Positions 22,561 through 32,800 of a DNA stretch of 64,000 nt are shown piece after piece. The position numbers and the translations under genes were made by a program. The notes under the pieces are model-generated. The model worked only from the letters and a program-made list of their open reading frames with translations. It made no database searches and was not told where the DNA came from. The stretch spans positions 3,720,001 to 3,784,000 of the forward strand of contig OY762224.2 of NCBI GenBank assembly GCA_963665265.2, given 5' to 3'. The DNA is from CAXXHQ01 sp963665265 (lineage in GTDB: Bacteria; Planctomycetota; Planctomycetia; Pirellulales; Thermoguttaceae). Each line of letters starts with the position of its first letter. The first letter of the stretch is position 1.

Positions 22561-22576
22561 TAGAGATATAACGGCA

Positions 22577-24832
22577 ATGGACATTCGCACAATCCGCTTC
22601 GTTTTGCGGCACGTATTTGCATCGCTCGGAGTGGCGTCAATCATTTTGGCGACGGCTTCAGGTGGGGCGGTTATTGACGATGCTAAGGCTGAAGCGGCGA
22701 AGGATGCCGAGGCAAAAGAAGAAGCAAAGCTATTAAACAAAAAAGAAGAGGTTCGTAATCCGGCGGTCGAGGCGATCTTGGCGAACAAGCCGGCGACTCC
22801 GGCCGAGTTGATTCGCTCGGCAAAGATATTGGCGGACCTGAAGCGGGCGGACTTGGCGAAGCCGATGCTCAAGAAGGCGCTCGAAGCGAATCTCTCGCCG
22901 GAAGATTTGATTCGCCTCGGCGAAGAGATCGGTTCGCCGACGCTGATCGCGGTCGCGGCAAATGGGGAATTGCGACCGGAAGGGGCGAATATTGCCGAGG
23001 CGGTATTCTCAGCGATGCGGGCGAGGCTTCGTGATCCGCAATACGTCGATTCGCTGATAGAAAAAACGTGCGATCCTTCGCCGGAGGTTCGGGCGCGAGC
23101 GGCGCATACGCTTTCGCAAGAGCCGGGATTGGCGGTTTCGGCGTTGCTGCGCGCGATGAAGAACGCGGATGCAAAGAAACTTCTTCTTTTGTCGGAAGCG
23201 TTTCGGGTGATAGGAAAGTCGGCGACGGGACCGTTGGTCGCGGCGCTTCAGGGGGGCGACGAGGAAACGAAATTGGCGGCGGTCGAAATGTTTGGGCGTT
23301 GCGGCGATCGAGCGGCCGACGTTTTTCTGCTGGGACCGGTCGCCTCGTCGAAAAGTTCACCCGCTTTGAAGAAAGCGGCGGTCGAGGCGCTTGAACGGCT
23401 CGGCGGCGCGACGCCCACTCCGCAACAGGCGGCACAAACGCTTGTTGAATCGGCTCAGCTCTACTTCGGCGGCAAGATGAAAATCGCCGGCGAGGTTAAC
23501 GGAAAAGTCATGGTATGGCGTTGGGACGCCGATAAGCGGGAAGCGGTCGGCGAAGAAAAAGACGCGGAAGACGGCGCAAGAATCCTTGCGGCTCGATTTG
23601 CGGCAGACGCCATTGAAGCGGCTCCGCAGAATTCTTTCATTCGACAACTGTATTGGGCGACGTTGCTCGAATCGCTGGCATACGCGCAAGGGTTGGAAAA
23701 ACCGTTGGACTTTGAGGCACTGAAGAAAGCGTCGTCACAGGGAGAGCCGGACGCGGCGGCGTTGGTCGCGGCGATGGATTTGGCGCTCAAATCGAAACGG
23801 CCAGCGGCGGCGAGGTTATGCGCCGACGGTCTTGCGGAGATCGGCAAGGCGGAGGAGGTCCTCTACCCGACTAAAGGCGAATCGGTATTGGTTCGCGGCG
23901 TGCGGGACGATGATCGGCGCGTACGGTTGGCGAGCGCGAAGGCGATAATCGCTTTGAAGCCGGAGAAGGCGTATCCCGGCTCGAGCGAATTATTGCCGGC
24001 GCTCGGTTATTTTATTTCGACGAGCGGCGAACGGCGGTGTTTGCTGGCCGGTCCGAACGCGACGGAGATGCAACGTTGGGCGACGCTTTTGTCCTCGCTC
24101 GGCTATCATGCGGAGATCGCGTTCAACGGACAGGAAGCGGCAAAGCTCTTGCTGGCCACGCCCGACCACGAATTCGCGATGATCGACATGGGGATCAGCC
24201 GGCCGACGGCGGAGTTGCTGGCGCAGCAGCTTCGGCACGACAATCGCGCGGCCGATTTGCGGATTGGTTTCGTCGCACGCGAAGGTTATTTTGATCAAGC
24301 GGACCGCGCTGCGGCGAACGATCCGCTTTCACGGTCGTTCGCCCGAGCTCAAGACGAGCAAGGATTCCGCTTTCAATTGGAGCGGTTGCAGTCTTTACGT
24401 TTGCGAGAGTTCGTAGGCTTTGAGGAACGGCAGCGCGAGGCCGACGCGGCCGTCGCAGCGCTGCTGGAGTTGAGTCAGACGGGAACGAAGATTTACGAAT
24501 GGGCGCCGATTCAAAAGTCGGTTCTTTCGGCGTTACTGAGTCCGGTAATGCTGGGAAAAGCGTTGCCATTGGCGGTTCGATTCAATTCGCCTGAGATGCA
24601 GACTTCGCTGCTGAAATTGGTCAATCGCGCGAACCTCTCTCCGGAGATGCGAGAATCGGCTCTAGCGGCGTTTCAACGACACGTTCGAACGCACGGCATT
24701 CTGTTGACGAGCGAAGAGATTCGACGTCAATACGACGTTTACAATCGTAGCGAGAAGCTGGACAAAGCGACGCAAAAGTTATTGGGAGACTCGCTCGATT
24801 GCCTGGAAGGTAAAACCGCGGAAAAAAAATGA
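22577..24832 (+). CDS. Exported HEAT-repeat protein with a receiver-like domain
   Basis: The 751-residue protein starts with a signal-anchor or signal peptide (about 8-34) and a Lys/Glu/Ala-rich linker. From about residue 70 to 460 it has HEAT-like helical repeats (for example P-E-V-R-A-R-A-A-H-T-L and E-T-K-L-A-A-V-E-M-F-G-R-C-G). From about 483 to 600 the pattern changes to CLLAGPNATEMQRWATLLSS, then GYHAEIAFNGQEAAKLLLA and EFAMIDMGISRPTAELLAQQ, the beta-alpha order of a response-regulator receiver with an Asp (about 536) at the phosphorylation position. The usual acidic pair after beta-1 is missing. A helical tail follows. If exported, it cannot be an ordinary phosphorelay receiver. Function unknown. 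Confidence 0.65.
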   Translation: MDIRTIRFVLRHVFASLGVASIILATASGGAVIDDAKAEAAKDAEAKEEAKLLNKKEEVRNPAVEAILANKPATPAELIRSAKILADLKRADLAKPMLKKALEANLSPEDLIRLGEEIGSPTLIAVAANGELRPEGANIAEAVFSAMRARLRDPQYVDSLIEKTCDPSPEVRARAAHTLSQEPGLAVSALLRAMKNADAKKLLLLSEAFRVIGKSATGPLVAALQGGDEETKLAAVEMFGRCGDRAADVFLLGPVASSKSSPALKKAAVEALERLGGATPTPQQAAQTLVESAQLYFGGKMKIAGEVNGKVMVWRWDADKREAVGEEKDAEDGARILAARFAADAIEAAPQNSFIRQLYWATLLESLAYAQGLEKPLDFEALKKASSQGEPDAAALVAAMDLALKSKRPAAARLCADGLAEIGKAEEVLYPTKGESVLVRGVRDDDRRVRLASAKAIIALKPEKAYPGSSELLPALGYFISTSGERRCLLAGPNATEMQRWATLLSSLGYHAEIAFNGQEAAKLLLATPDHEFAMIDMGISRPTAELLAQQLRHDNRAADLRIGFVAREGYFDQADRAAANDPLSRSFARAQDEQGFRFQLERLQSLRLREFVGFEERQREADAAVAALLELSQTGTKIYEWAPIQKSVLSALLSPVMLGKALPLAVRFNSPEMQTSLLKLVNRANLSPEMRESALAAFQRHVRTHGILLTSEEIRRQYDVYNRSEKLDKATQKLLGDSLDCLEGKTAEKK

Positions 24833-24906
24833 AGAAGGCGCCGCCGCCAAGCGCAAGCCAACGGCAATGCGACTAAACTAGTAATGAAAAGACGAGAAAA
24901 CCATTT

Positions 24907-25965
24907 ATGTCTCGGACGTTAAACGCAAATGACGGAACGGACGGAGCGCCGCCGATCCCCGGTCTGATCGGGCAGGGCGAGGCGATGCAACGAGTGTATC
25001 GACTGACTCGCCAAGTGGCGAAGTCGAACGCCTCGGTATTGCTCTTGGGCGAGACGGGAACGGGCAAGGAGTTGATAGCCAAGGCGATTCACCGGCTGAG
25101 CCCGCGAGGGAGCGGGCCGTTCATTCGGGTCAATTGCGGCGCCTTGGCCGAGAACTTGCTGGAAAGCGAGCTGTTCGGCCATGTTCGCGGAGCGTTCACG
25201 GGGGCGATCGACAACCGGACGGGCCGATTCGAAGCGGCGCACACCGGAACTGTCTTCCTGGACGAAATCAATTCGACGACGCCGAAGTTGCAAGTTAAGC
25301 TGCTTCGAGTGCTGCAAGAACATGAATTCGAGCGGGTCGGCGACACGCAGACGATTCGGGTCGATACGCGGGTAATCGCGGCGAGTAACCGCGATTTGCC
25401 GGAAGAGATTGACGCGGGTCGATTCCGCGAAGATTTGTATTATCGTCTGAACGTGGTGACGATTTACCTTCCGCCGCTACGCGATCGGCGTGAGGATATT
25501 CCGCTTCTCGTCGGCTATTTTTTGAAAATATACAACGAGCGTAATTTCCGGCATGTCCCGCACGTCGAGCAGGCGGCGATGGAGGCTCTTAAGCAGTACG
25601 ATTGGCCGGGAAACGTGCGCGAACTGCAAAACTACGTGGAGCGGGCGGTGGTGCTCGCGCCGGGCGACGAATTAACCTGCGATTTGCTTCCGGACGTGGT
25701 GCTAGGAAAGAAGCCGAAGCGGTTGGGACGGCAACGATCGGCGGACATGCAAACGCTGGCTTCGGAGCTCGTCGAGCAAGGAATCGAGTCGGCCGGTCCG
25801 AACGCCGTGAATTTACATGCGGCGATCGTCAACGGCGTTGAGCGGGAGCTTATCGCGCAGGTGATGCTTTCGTGCGACGAAGTGCAAATCAAGGCGGCCG
25901 AGCGGTTGGGGATCAATCGCAACACGCTGCATAAGAAGTTGAAAGAGTACGGATTGGAATCGTAA
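24907..25965 (+). CDS. Sigma-54-dependent transcriptional activator without a sensor domain
   Basis: The 352-residue protein has a sigma-54 interaction AAA+ domain from about residue 18 to 250: Walker A GETGTGKELIAKAIH, the sigma-54-contacting G-A-F-T-G-A loop (about 98-103), Walker B T-V-F-L-D-E-I-N, and the arginine-rich sensor R-F-R-E-D-L-Y-Y-R-L-N-V. The C-terminus has a Fis-type helix-turn-helix, AAERLGINRNTLHKKLKEYG. There is no receiver, GAF or PAS domain in front of the AAA+ module, so control must come from a partner or from expression. It starts 74 bases after the HEAT/receiver-like gene on the same strand; a functional link is possible but unproven. Confidence 0.92.
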   Translation: MSRTLNANDGTDGAPPIPGLIGQGEAMQRVYRLTRQVAKSNASVLLLGETGTGKELIAKAIHRLSPRGSGPFIRVNCGALAENLLESELFGHVRGAFTGAIDNRTGRFEAAHTGTVFLDEINSTTPKLQVKLLRVLQEHEFERVGDTQTIRVDTRVIAASNRDLPEEIDAGRFREDLYYRLNVVTIYLPPLRDRREDIPLLVGYFLKIYNERNFRHVPHVEQAAMEALKQYDWPGNVRELQNYVERAVVLAPGDELTCDLLPDVVLGKKPKRLGRQRSADMQTLASELVEQGIESAGPNAVNLHAAIVNGVERELIAQVMLSCDEVQIKAAERLGINRNTLHKKLKEYGLES

Positions 25966-26013
25966 GCGGCGCTCCGCCGACGGCGGGGCGGTCCTCGAAA
26001 ACGGAATGAAATC

Positions 26014-26934
26014 ATGCTTTCGCGAATCGGCGTCGTGTGTTTCGCGTCGAGCTACGCGATCGTTTTTCTCTTAGAGCTTTCGCGGCTTGTTTTTAAGATG
26101 CCCATTCGGCGGGCGGCGATCGTCTGCTGGGCCGCGGCCGGTTGGACGGCGCATTCTTTTTATCTGTATTATCACGCTATGAATTCCGCCGGCGTTCCGT
26201 TCGCCAGTTGGCGCGATTGGTATTTCGCGGCCGCGTGGCTTGTAGCGACGGCGTATCTGTATTTATTGTTCAATCATGCCGATGCGCCGTTCGGGATATT
26301 CTTGCAACCGTTGATTCTCGGGTTGATTTCGGTCGGCGAGTTTTGGGCCGACGCGACTCCGTTCGCAATCGCTCCGACGTTGAAGGCGTGGGGAGCGATT
26401 CACGGCCTTTCTTTAGCGGCGGCGTTAACGACGATCTTCGCCGGATTCGCGACGGGGCTGATGTACTTCGCGCAAGAACGGCGCCTCAAGCGAAAGATAC
26501 CGGCATCTTCACGAATCGCTTTGCCGACGCTGGAATGGCTACGGAGAGCGAACGCAAAGTCCCTAACGCTGACGTTGATATTTTTGGGCGTGGGAGGGGC
26601 TTCCGGATGCGTGATGAATTTGATCGTTCGACGGTCGGGAGGCGAAAGCGCGGCATGGAACGATCCGCTTCCGATTGGGGCGCTCGCTTTGTTCGTCTGG
26701 CTAGCGATCGGCTCCGTCGGCGGCGCGTTGTATCGCCCTGAACGGCAAGGTCGCAAGGTCGCTTTGCTGACGCTGGTGAGTTTCGCGGCGTTAGCGGCGA
26801 CGTTAGCGTTCGGCCTATTCGTCAACACAAGCCATGTCGGCCGCGCGTCGCCGAAGCCGAAAATGACGCAAGCGTCGCCCGATTCGACGGAACAGGCGCC
26901 CCCTCGAAAAACGAACGATGCGGAGGGGCGTTAG
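26014..26934 (+). CDS. HemX/CcsA-like cytochrome c assembly membrane protein
   Basis: The 306-residue product has about eight membrane segments and the W-x-A-H-S-x-Y-L-Y-Y and A-W-G-A-I-H-G-L-S-L-A-A features of the CcsA/HemX family, which handles haem on its way to c-type cytochromes or modulates the first haem-synthesis enzyme. It ends two bases before the hemA start, and the ribosome binding site of hemA lies inside its last codons, which argues for coupled translation. The last 35 residues are a charged, Pro-rich cytoplasmic-type tail. A HemX-like gene directly in front of hemA is a recurrent arrangement. Confidence 0.8.
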   Translation: MLSRIGVVCFASSYAIVFLLELSRLVFKMPIRRAAIVCWAAAGWTAHSFYLYYHAMNSAGVPFASWRDWYFAAAWLVATAYLYLLFNHADAPFGIFLQPLILGLISVGEFWADATPFAIAPTLKAWGAIHGLSLAAALTTIFAGFATGLMYFAQERRLKRKIPASSRIALPTLEWLRRANAKSLTLTLIFLGVGGASGCVMNLIVRRSGGESAAWNDPLPIGALALFVWLAIGSVGGALYRPERQGRKVALLTLVSFAALAATLAFGLFVNTSHVGRASPKPKMTQASPDSTEQAPPRKTNDAEGR

Positions 26935-26935
26935 C

Positions 26936-28207
26936 ATGCGATTTTTGGCGGTGGGATGCAATCATCGAAACACGTCGATCGACGTCAGAGAGCTGCTTTC
27001 GTTCGGCGAGGCGGAGATTTGCTCGGCCTTAAAGAGTTGGCGGAGCGAATTCCCCGGAGTCGAAGCGGTCATTCTTTCAACGTGCAATCGGACGGAGTTT
27101 TACGTCGCCTCGGACGAAGGAGAAGCGCCGGATACGGAGCAAATCATCGAATTCATCGCACGGAGCCGCGGCGTGGATAAGGATTTCGCCGCGCGGAATT
27201 TATCGACCTTCGAGGACGAAGAGGCGATACGCCATTTACTTTCGGTGGCGGCGAGTTTAGACAGCATGGTGGTGGGAGAGCCGCAAATACTAGCGCAGGT
27301 GAAAGAGGCGTATCATATCGCCGAAGAGGCGAGGACGGTCGGGCCGTTGCTGCACGGAGCGTTTCAGGCGGCGTTGCGCACGGCGCGGCGAACGGCGGGC
27401 GAAACGGCTTTGCATCGTTGCCGCGTAAGCGTGCCGAGCGTGGCGGTGGCCGACTTCGCGAAGCAGATTTTCGAGCGATTCGACGACAAACATGTGGTGG
27501 TGGTCGGGGCAGGGGAGATGGCCGAGGAGACGCTCCGCTATTTGAACGACGAAGGCGCCACGCATCTAACGATCGTGAATCGGAGTTACGAGAAGGCGGC
27601 GGAGTTGGCGTCGAAATGGCGAGGTTGCGCGGTGGGCTGGACGCAGCTTGCCGAGGCGTTGGCCACGGCGGATTTGGTGGTAAGCGCAACCGGTGCGTCC
27701 GAAACGATCGTGTCGGCGGAATTTTTCGACCGGATCGAGCGCGCGCGGTTCAAACGCCCAATGTTCATTCTGGATTTAGCGGTTCCGAGAGATTTTGCAT
27801 CGTCGATCGGAGATCGAACCGACGTGTATCTGTATTCGGTGGACGATCTGCGCGAGGCCTGCGAGAAGAATCGGGAGCGGAGAGACAAAGAGATTCCCGC
27901 CGCAAAAAAAATCGTCGAACAGGAAACAGTCCGGTTCGTCGGCGTGATGCGAAGTCGAACGGTCAGTCCGCTCATTCGCCAATTACGACGAAACTGGGAA
28001 AAGCCGAAGGAAGACGAACTTGCGAGACTCTTTAACAAGCTTTCGGAGCTAAACGATCGCGAACGGGATGAGATTCGCGCGTCGTTCGACCGATTGGTGA
28101 ATAAGCTTCTTCATCCGCCGTTGGTCTCTTTACGAGACGAGACGAAAAAGGGGGCTTCGCGTGCGCTTTTGGACGCGGTGGTGCGACTGTTTCAGTCGAG
28201 GGAGTAA
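26936..28207 (+). CDS. hemA: Glutamyl-tRNA reductase
   Basis: The 423-residue enzyme reduces glutamyl-tRNA with NADPH to glutamate-1-semialdehyde, the first step of C5 haem synthesis. The N-terminal catalytic domain begins M-R-F-L-A-V-G-C-N-H-R-N-T-S-I-D-V-R-E and has the active-site Cys in I-L-S-T-C-N-R-T-E-F-Y. DSMVVGEPQILAQVKEAY follows, then the NADPH-binding V-V-V-G-A-G-E-M-A-E-E-T and a helical dimerisation domain. ATG 26936 has GGAGGGG upstream; six further codons are open but overlap the previous gene. Length is normal. Confidence 0.96.
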   Translation: MRFLAVGCNHRNTSIDVRELLSFGEAEICSALKSWRSEFPGVEAVILSTCNRTEFYVASDEGEAPDTEQIIEFIARSRGVDKDFAARNLSTFEDEEAIRHLLSVAASLDSMVVGEPQILAQVKEAYHIAEEARTVGPLLHGAFQAALRTARRTAGETALHRCRVSVPSVAVADFAKQIFERFDDKHVVVVGAGEMAEETLRYLNDEGATHLTIVNRSYEKAAELASKWRGCAVGWTQLAEALATADLVVSATGASETIVSAEFFDRIERARFKRPMFILDLAVPRDFASSIGDRTDVYLYSVDDLREACEKNRERRDKEIPAAKKIVEQETVRFVGVMRSRTVSPLIRQLRRNWEKPKEDELARLFNKLSELNDRERDEIRASFDRLVNKLLHPPLVSLRDETKKGASRALLDAVVRLFQSRE

Positions 28208-28290
28208 GAAGCAGGGCATAGTAAGTAGGGCATGGGGATTAGGGCGTAGGGGGTAGACGCACATCCCTTCGAGATTGCGGCTAAGCGGCT
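28208..28290. repeat. TAGGGCATGGGG-type block plus hairpin-family repeat
   Basis: The spacer behind hemA carries several TAGGGCAT/TAGGGCGTAGGG units (28212-28255), then CACATCCCTTCGAGATTGCG + GCTAAGC, a hairpin-family copy with a TTCGAG loop variant. The same order of the two families occurs at 6548-6716. Confidence 0.7.
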
Positions 28291-28300
28291 GCAATCTGCA

Positions 28301-29347
28301 TCAGTCCCCTTTTCGAGCCGCTTGGGCAGAATCATCGGGGACCGCCGCCGCTCCGTTTTCAAGGAATTTCCCGACAAGCAAAAACCACTTTTCGGACTCT
28401 TCCACCCAAGGGCGATGTCCGCTCCGTTCGAAAACGACGAGGCGCGAATTTTCCGCCGGAAAAGAGGCTCGCAAATCTCGTGCGACTATGGGCGGGCAAA
28501 CCTCGTCAGATCGACCGACGGTCACTAACGTCGGAATTTTGACGTTTTTAAGCGAAGCTCGCGGATCAAAGTTTTTAATCGTCCCGCCGACAGTCCATTC
28601 CGGATCGTCGCCGAGCATGGCGAGGTAAACGTTACCGTTAAGGGCGTCCTGCGGATCAGTCGATCTGATCATTTTGCTCTTGGCCTCCGGATTGAACCAG
28701 TAAACGTTCTTCAGCGCGCTGCCGTACAAATTTTCGTAAGCCGAGGCCGAAGACTTTACGCCTTTCGCGCGTAGGGCCAGCAGTTGGCCCCAAATTTCAG
28801 GGTAATGCAATTGCACGTAATGATTGCAGTTGTCTATGTTCAACTGCCATTCGTCGGCCGATACCGCGCTATCGCTCAGGATCAATCGCTCGACGCGATC
28901 CGGACGCCTCAATGCGTAAGCCATCGCGGGCATCCCGCCGTAGGAATGTCCTATTAAGATGAGCTTCTCAAAGCCTAATTTCTGGCGGAGGACTTCAATA
29001 TCATCGGCGTCGCGTTCGACGGTATAGCGGGAGGCGTCTTTCAGCCGATCGGAACGTCCGCGCCCGACGTTATCGAAATAGATGACGGCATATTGTTTCG
29101 CAAGTTCGGAAAACCACGGGTGAAAAGATGCGTGAGAGCCGCCCGGCCCGCCTGCCACAAGAAAAATGGCGGGGCCGTTTCCTTCTCGTTCGTAATAGAT
29201 TCGGCCGTCGGGCGAATCGACGTACTCGCCTTTGCCGTGAACCGAAGTTTGGCGAGCGAAGGAGTCTTCGGCAGACCGGAGGTCGCTAACGTAAAAGAGC
29301 AAAGCGGCGAACGAAGCAAGAATCCATCGGATAAAAGTCGTTTTCAT
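28301..29347 (-). CDS. Exported alpha/beta hydrolase, prolyl-aminopeptidase-like
   Basis: The 348-residue protein has a signal peptide (1-25, cleavage near LRSA) and an alpha/beta-hydrolase fold of the proline iminopeptidase type. The oxyanion segment reads A-G-G-P-G-G-S-H (about 65-72), the nucleophile elbow G-H-S-Y-G-G places Ser at 135, and the Asp and His are likely in G-R-S-D-E-V-C-P and R-S-G-H-R-P-W-V near the C-terminus. F-D-N-V-G-R-G-R-S-D is also typical. Because it is exported, it probably acts on peptides, esters or lactones outside the cytoplasm; the substrate cannot be told from sequence. ATG 29347 gives the signal peptide its usual form. Confidence 0.85.
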   Translation of the reverse strand: MKTTFIRWILASFAALLFYVSDLRSAEDSFARQTSVHGKGEYVDSPDGRIYYEREGNGPAIFLVAGGPGGSHASFHPWFSELAKQYAVIYFDNVGRGRSDRLKDASRYTVERDADDIEVLRQKLGFEKLILIGHSYGGMPAMAYALRRPDRVERLILSDSAVSADEWQLNIDNCNHYVQLHYPEIWGQLLALRAKGVKSSASAYENLYGSALKNVYWFNPEAKSKMIRSTDPQDALNGNVYLAMLGDDPEWTVGGTIKNFDPRASLKNVKIPTLVTVGRSDEVCPPIVARDLRASFPAENSRLVVFERSGHRPWVEESEKWFLLVGKFLENGAAAVPDDSAQAARKGD

Positions 29348-29867
29348 GATGCAAATTCCGATTGAAATTTTCTGCAAGCGAGGGCGCTGCGGTTCAACAA
29401 TTACGTCATCGGTCCGGGACGAGTCAAGAAATAAAAAAAGCTCCCGGTAAGCGTGGGTCCCAGGGGGGCAAAGGACGCAGCTAGGCCAGGAGCGATTGGA
29501 CGCCTCTCGATTTAGTCGGAAATAACTCCGTCAAAATTCGAGCTAGCGAAAGTATATTCGAAGCGCGCGCCCGCCTCCATGCGAGAGCAATCGCTTCGTG
29601 GCCCGCAGAAACGACCGAAGTCATTTCCGGTGCAGGCCCATCCACGTGGATTAGTGTATTTTTACGCAAAACGCGAGGTTCGGCTTCCGTGCTTACGTCT
29701 CGTGCGTTTGTGTGACGGGAGAATAGAGCTTTTTCAAAACTGGGTCAAGGCCGGTTTTTCAACAATTCGCCGCCGAAGCGAATCTCTCCCTAAAAAACGA
29801 AAAAAGCCCGCTTTTTCGAGAGAAAGCAGGCTTAGGAGATCGTCTTTCATCGACGCCGATCCGGCAT
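29348..29867. other. Gene-free region between the hydrolase and carB
   Basis: The 520 bases contain the carB terminator at 29797-29833 and, at about 29436-29515, a G/C-rich segment with short complementary runs after an A7 tract. I could not match that segment to a known RNA. Upstream of the hydrolase the region should also hold its promoter. No credible gene. Confidence 0.4.
29797..29833 (-). terminator. carB terminator
   Basis: On the minus strand AAGCCTGCTTT (from 29833) pairs with AAAGCGGGCTT (to 29804), with one mismatch, around an 8-base loop and is followed by TTTTTCG. It lies 35 bases past the carB stop. Confidence 0.85.
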
Positions 29868-32800
29868 CTATAGTTTCTTTCGGGCGTATTGGGGGAAGCG
29901 GTCTTGAACGGCCTGAACCGTGACGGCCGATTCCCGGCGAGCTTGCATGGCGTGAAGAGCGGCGTTTGCGGCCTGGATCGTCGTGATGCAGGAAATGCCG
30001 TGCATGACGGCGGCGGCGCGAATGCGTCCTTCGTCCGTTCGAGCTCCTTTTCCGCGCGGCGTGTTGATGACCAATTTCAAATCGCCGTCGATCATCAAGT
30101 CGAGGACGTTTGGATGGCCTTCTTGCAGTTTCTTAATGATTTGAACTTTGACGCCGGATTCTTGAAGGCGAACCCCGGTGCCCTTGGTGGCGATGAGTTC
30201 GAAGCCCATCTTGTCCAACGCGGCGGCGATTTCGACGATGTTTCCTTTCGCCCGATCGGCGACGGAAATGAAGATTTTTCCGGCGTCGGGAAGCGATGCG
30301 CCTGCGGCGATCTGGCTTTTTGCAAAGGCGATGGCCAAGTTGTCGCTCACGCCCATCACTTCGCCGGTCGACTTCATTTCGGGTCCCAAGACAATATCGA
30401 CCCCGGCGAATTTGGCGAAGGGGAAGACCGCTTCCTTGACCGAGAAGCTCTTGGGCGAAGGATCGTGCGTGTATCCTTGCTCGGCGAGCGGGACGCCGGC
30501 CATGACCTTCGCCGCCGCTTTGGCCAATGGCATTCCGGTCGCCTTTGAAACGAACGGCACGGTGCGGCTAGCGCGAGGATTCACTTCGAGGATATAGACG
30601 TTGGGCTTGCCGTCCTCTTTTTTGACGGCGAATTGGATGTTCATCAAGCCTTTGACCTGGAGATGCGTGGCCAAGGCGCAAGTCGCTTGGTGAATCTCTT
30701 CGATGACGGTCTTGGGCAAGCTGTGCGGCGGTATCACGCAAGCGGAGTCGCCGGAGTGAACGCCGGCCTCTTCGATGTGCTCCATAATTCCGGCGACGAT
30801 GACCTGTTGGCCGTCGGAGATGGCGTCGACGTCGACTTCAACGGCGTCTTCAAGGAAACGATCAATAAGAACGGGCTGACCTTGAGCGACGACGAACGCC
30901 GCCGCGACGTAGCGCTCGAATTGCGCGGCGTCATAACAGATTTCCATGGCGCGACCGCCGAGAACGAAGCTCGGCCGGACTAAACAAGGAAAACCGACCT
31001 TCGCCGCTTCGCCGCGGGCCTGGGCCATATTTCGGGCGATTCCGTTGGCCGGCTGCTTCAAATCTAAAGCGTGCAAGATGCGAGCGAATTTTTCGCGGTC
31101 CTCGGCGTCTTCGATCGTATCGACGCTCGTGCCGATGATCGGAACGCCGGCGTTGCTCAACGCGCGGGCGAGATTCAACGGGGTCTGACCGCCGAATTGG
31201 ACGATGACGCCGTCGGGCTGGACGCGGTCGCAAATATTCAGCACGTCTTCGGTCGTAAGCGGCTCGAAGAAGAGCATGTCGCTCGTGTCGTAGTCGGTCG
31301 AAACAGTTTCCGGATTCGAGTTGACCATGATCGATTCGACGCCTAATTCGCGTAGCGCGAAGCTGGCATGACAGCAGCAATAGTCGAACTCGATGCCTTG
31401 GCCGATGCGGTTCGGGCCGCCGCCGAGGATCATGATACGCTTCGCGTCGGGCTTTTTGACGGGTGTTTCGTCCTCGTCTTCGTAGGTCGAATAATAATAC
31501 GGAGTGTAGGCTTCAAACTCGGCGGCGCAAGTATCGACCGACTTAAATGTGGCTACGACGCCTAACTCGATACGGCGACGTCGGACGTCGGTTTCGGGAA
31601 CGCCGAAGATGAAGGCGATCTGTCGATCGGAAAAGCCGAACTGCTTGACGCGGCGAAGCGTGGCGGCGTCCATGGAGTGGAATTCGCCGAGGGCTCGCAT
31701 CTCCTCTTCGGTCTGTACGATTTCGACGAGGTTGTCGAGGAACCACGGATCGATGAAGGTTAGCTCGTGAATTTCTTCGACGGTCATGCCGTACTTGAGC
31801 GCATAGCGAAGGTACCAAACGCGCTGGTCGCCGGGAACGGCGAGCTTGCTGCGCACTTCTTCGATGGCGGGCTGTTCGGGAGTTCCCCAAAGATCTTTGC
31901 CGTCGCAACCAAAGCCGAACGCGCCGACCTCCAAGCCGCGAAGGGCTTTTTGGAACGCTTCTTTGAATGTGCGTCCGATGGCCATCGTCTCGCCGACGCT
32001 CTTCATTTGCGTGGTGAGTTTGGGATCGGCCTCGGGAAACTTTTCAAAGGCGAAACGGGGCACCTTGGCCACGACGTAGTCGATCGTCGGCTCGAAGCAA
32101 GCCTTGGTCTCCCGGGTGATGTCGTTGGCCAATTCGTGCAGACGATAGCCGACCGCCAATTTGGCGGCGATTTTCGCGATGGGGAAGCCGGTGGCCTTGG
32201 AAGCCAAGGCGCTGCTGCGACTGACGCGGGGATTCATCTCGATGACGACCATGCGTCCGTCTGCCGGATTGAGGGCGAATTGGATGTTCGATCCGCCGGT
32301 ATCGACGCCGATTTCACGAATAACGGCCATCGAGGCGTCGCGCATGCGTTGATATTCTTTGTCCGTAAGCGTTTGGGCCGGAGCGACGGTGATCGAGTCG
32401 CCGGTGTGAACGCCCATCGGATCGAAGTTTTCGATCGAGCAGATGATGACGACGTTATCGTCGGCGTCGCGCATCACCTCCATTTCATATTCTTTCCAAC
32501 CGATGACCGACTCTTCAAGGAGCACTTGGTGGATCGGAGAGAGATCGAGGCCATGTTGGACGAGCGCGTCGAATTCTTCGCGATTGTAGGCGATGCTCGA
32601 CCCGCTCCCCCCCATTGTGAAGCTGGGGCGAACGACGCAAGGAAGTCCGACGTCTTGGAGAGCCGCGCGAGCTTCCTTCAAGCTGTTGACGGTGTGGCCT
32701 TTAGGAACTTCGAGGCCGATTTTTTCCATAGCGGCTTTAAAGTGGTCGCGTGCTTCGGCCTTATCGATGGCGGCGGCGGAGGCGCCGATCATTTCGACGC

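Noticed and set aside
29436..29515. Possible signal-recognition-particle-like or riboswitch-like RNA
   Set aside because: AAAGGACGCAGC recalls the core of 4.5S RNA and of some riboswitches, but the partner strand and overall fold could not be matched. I leave it as unassigned gap.
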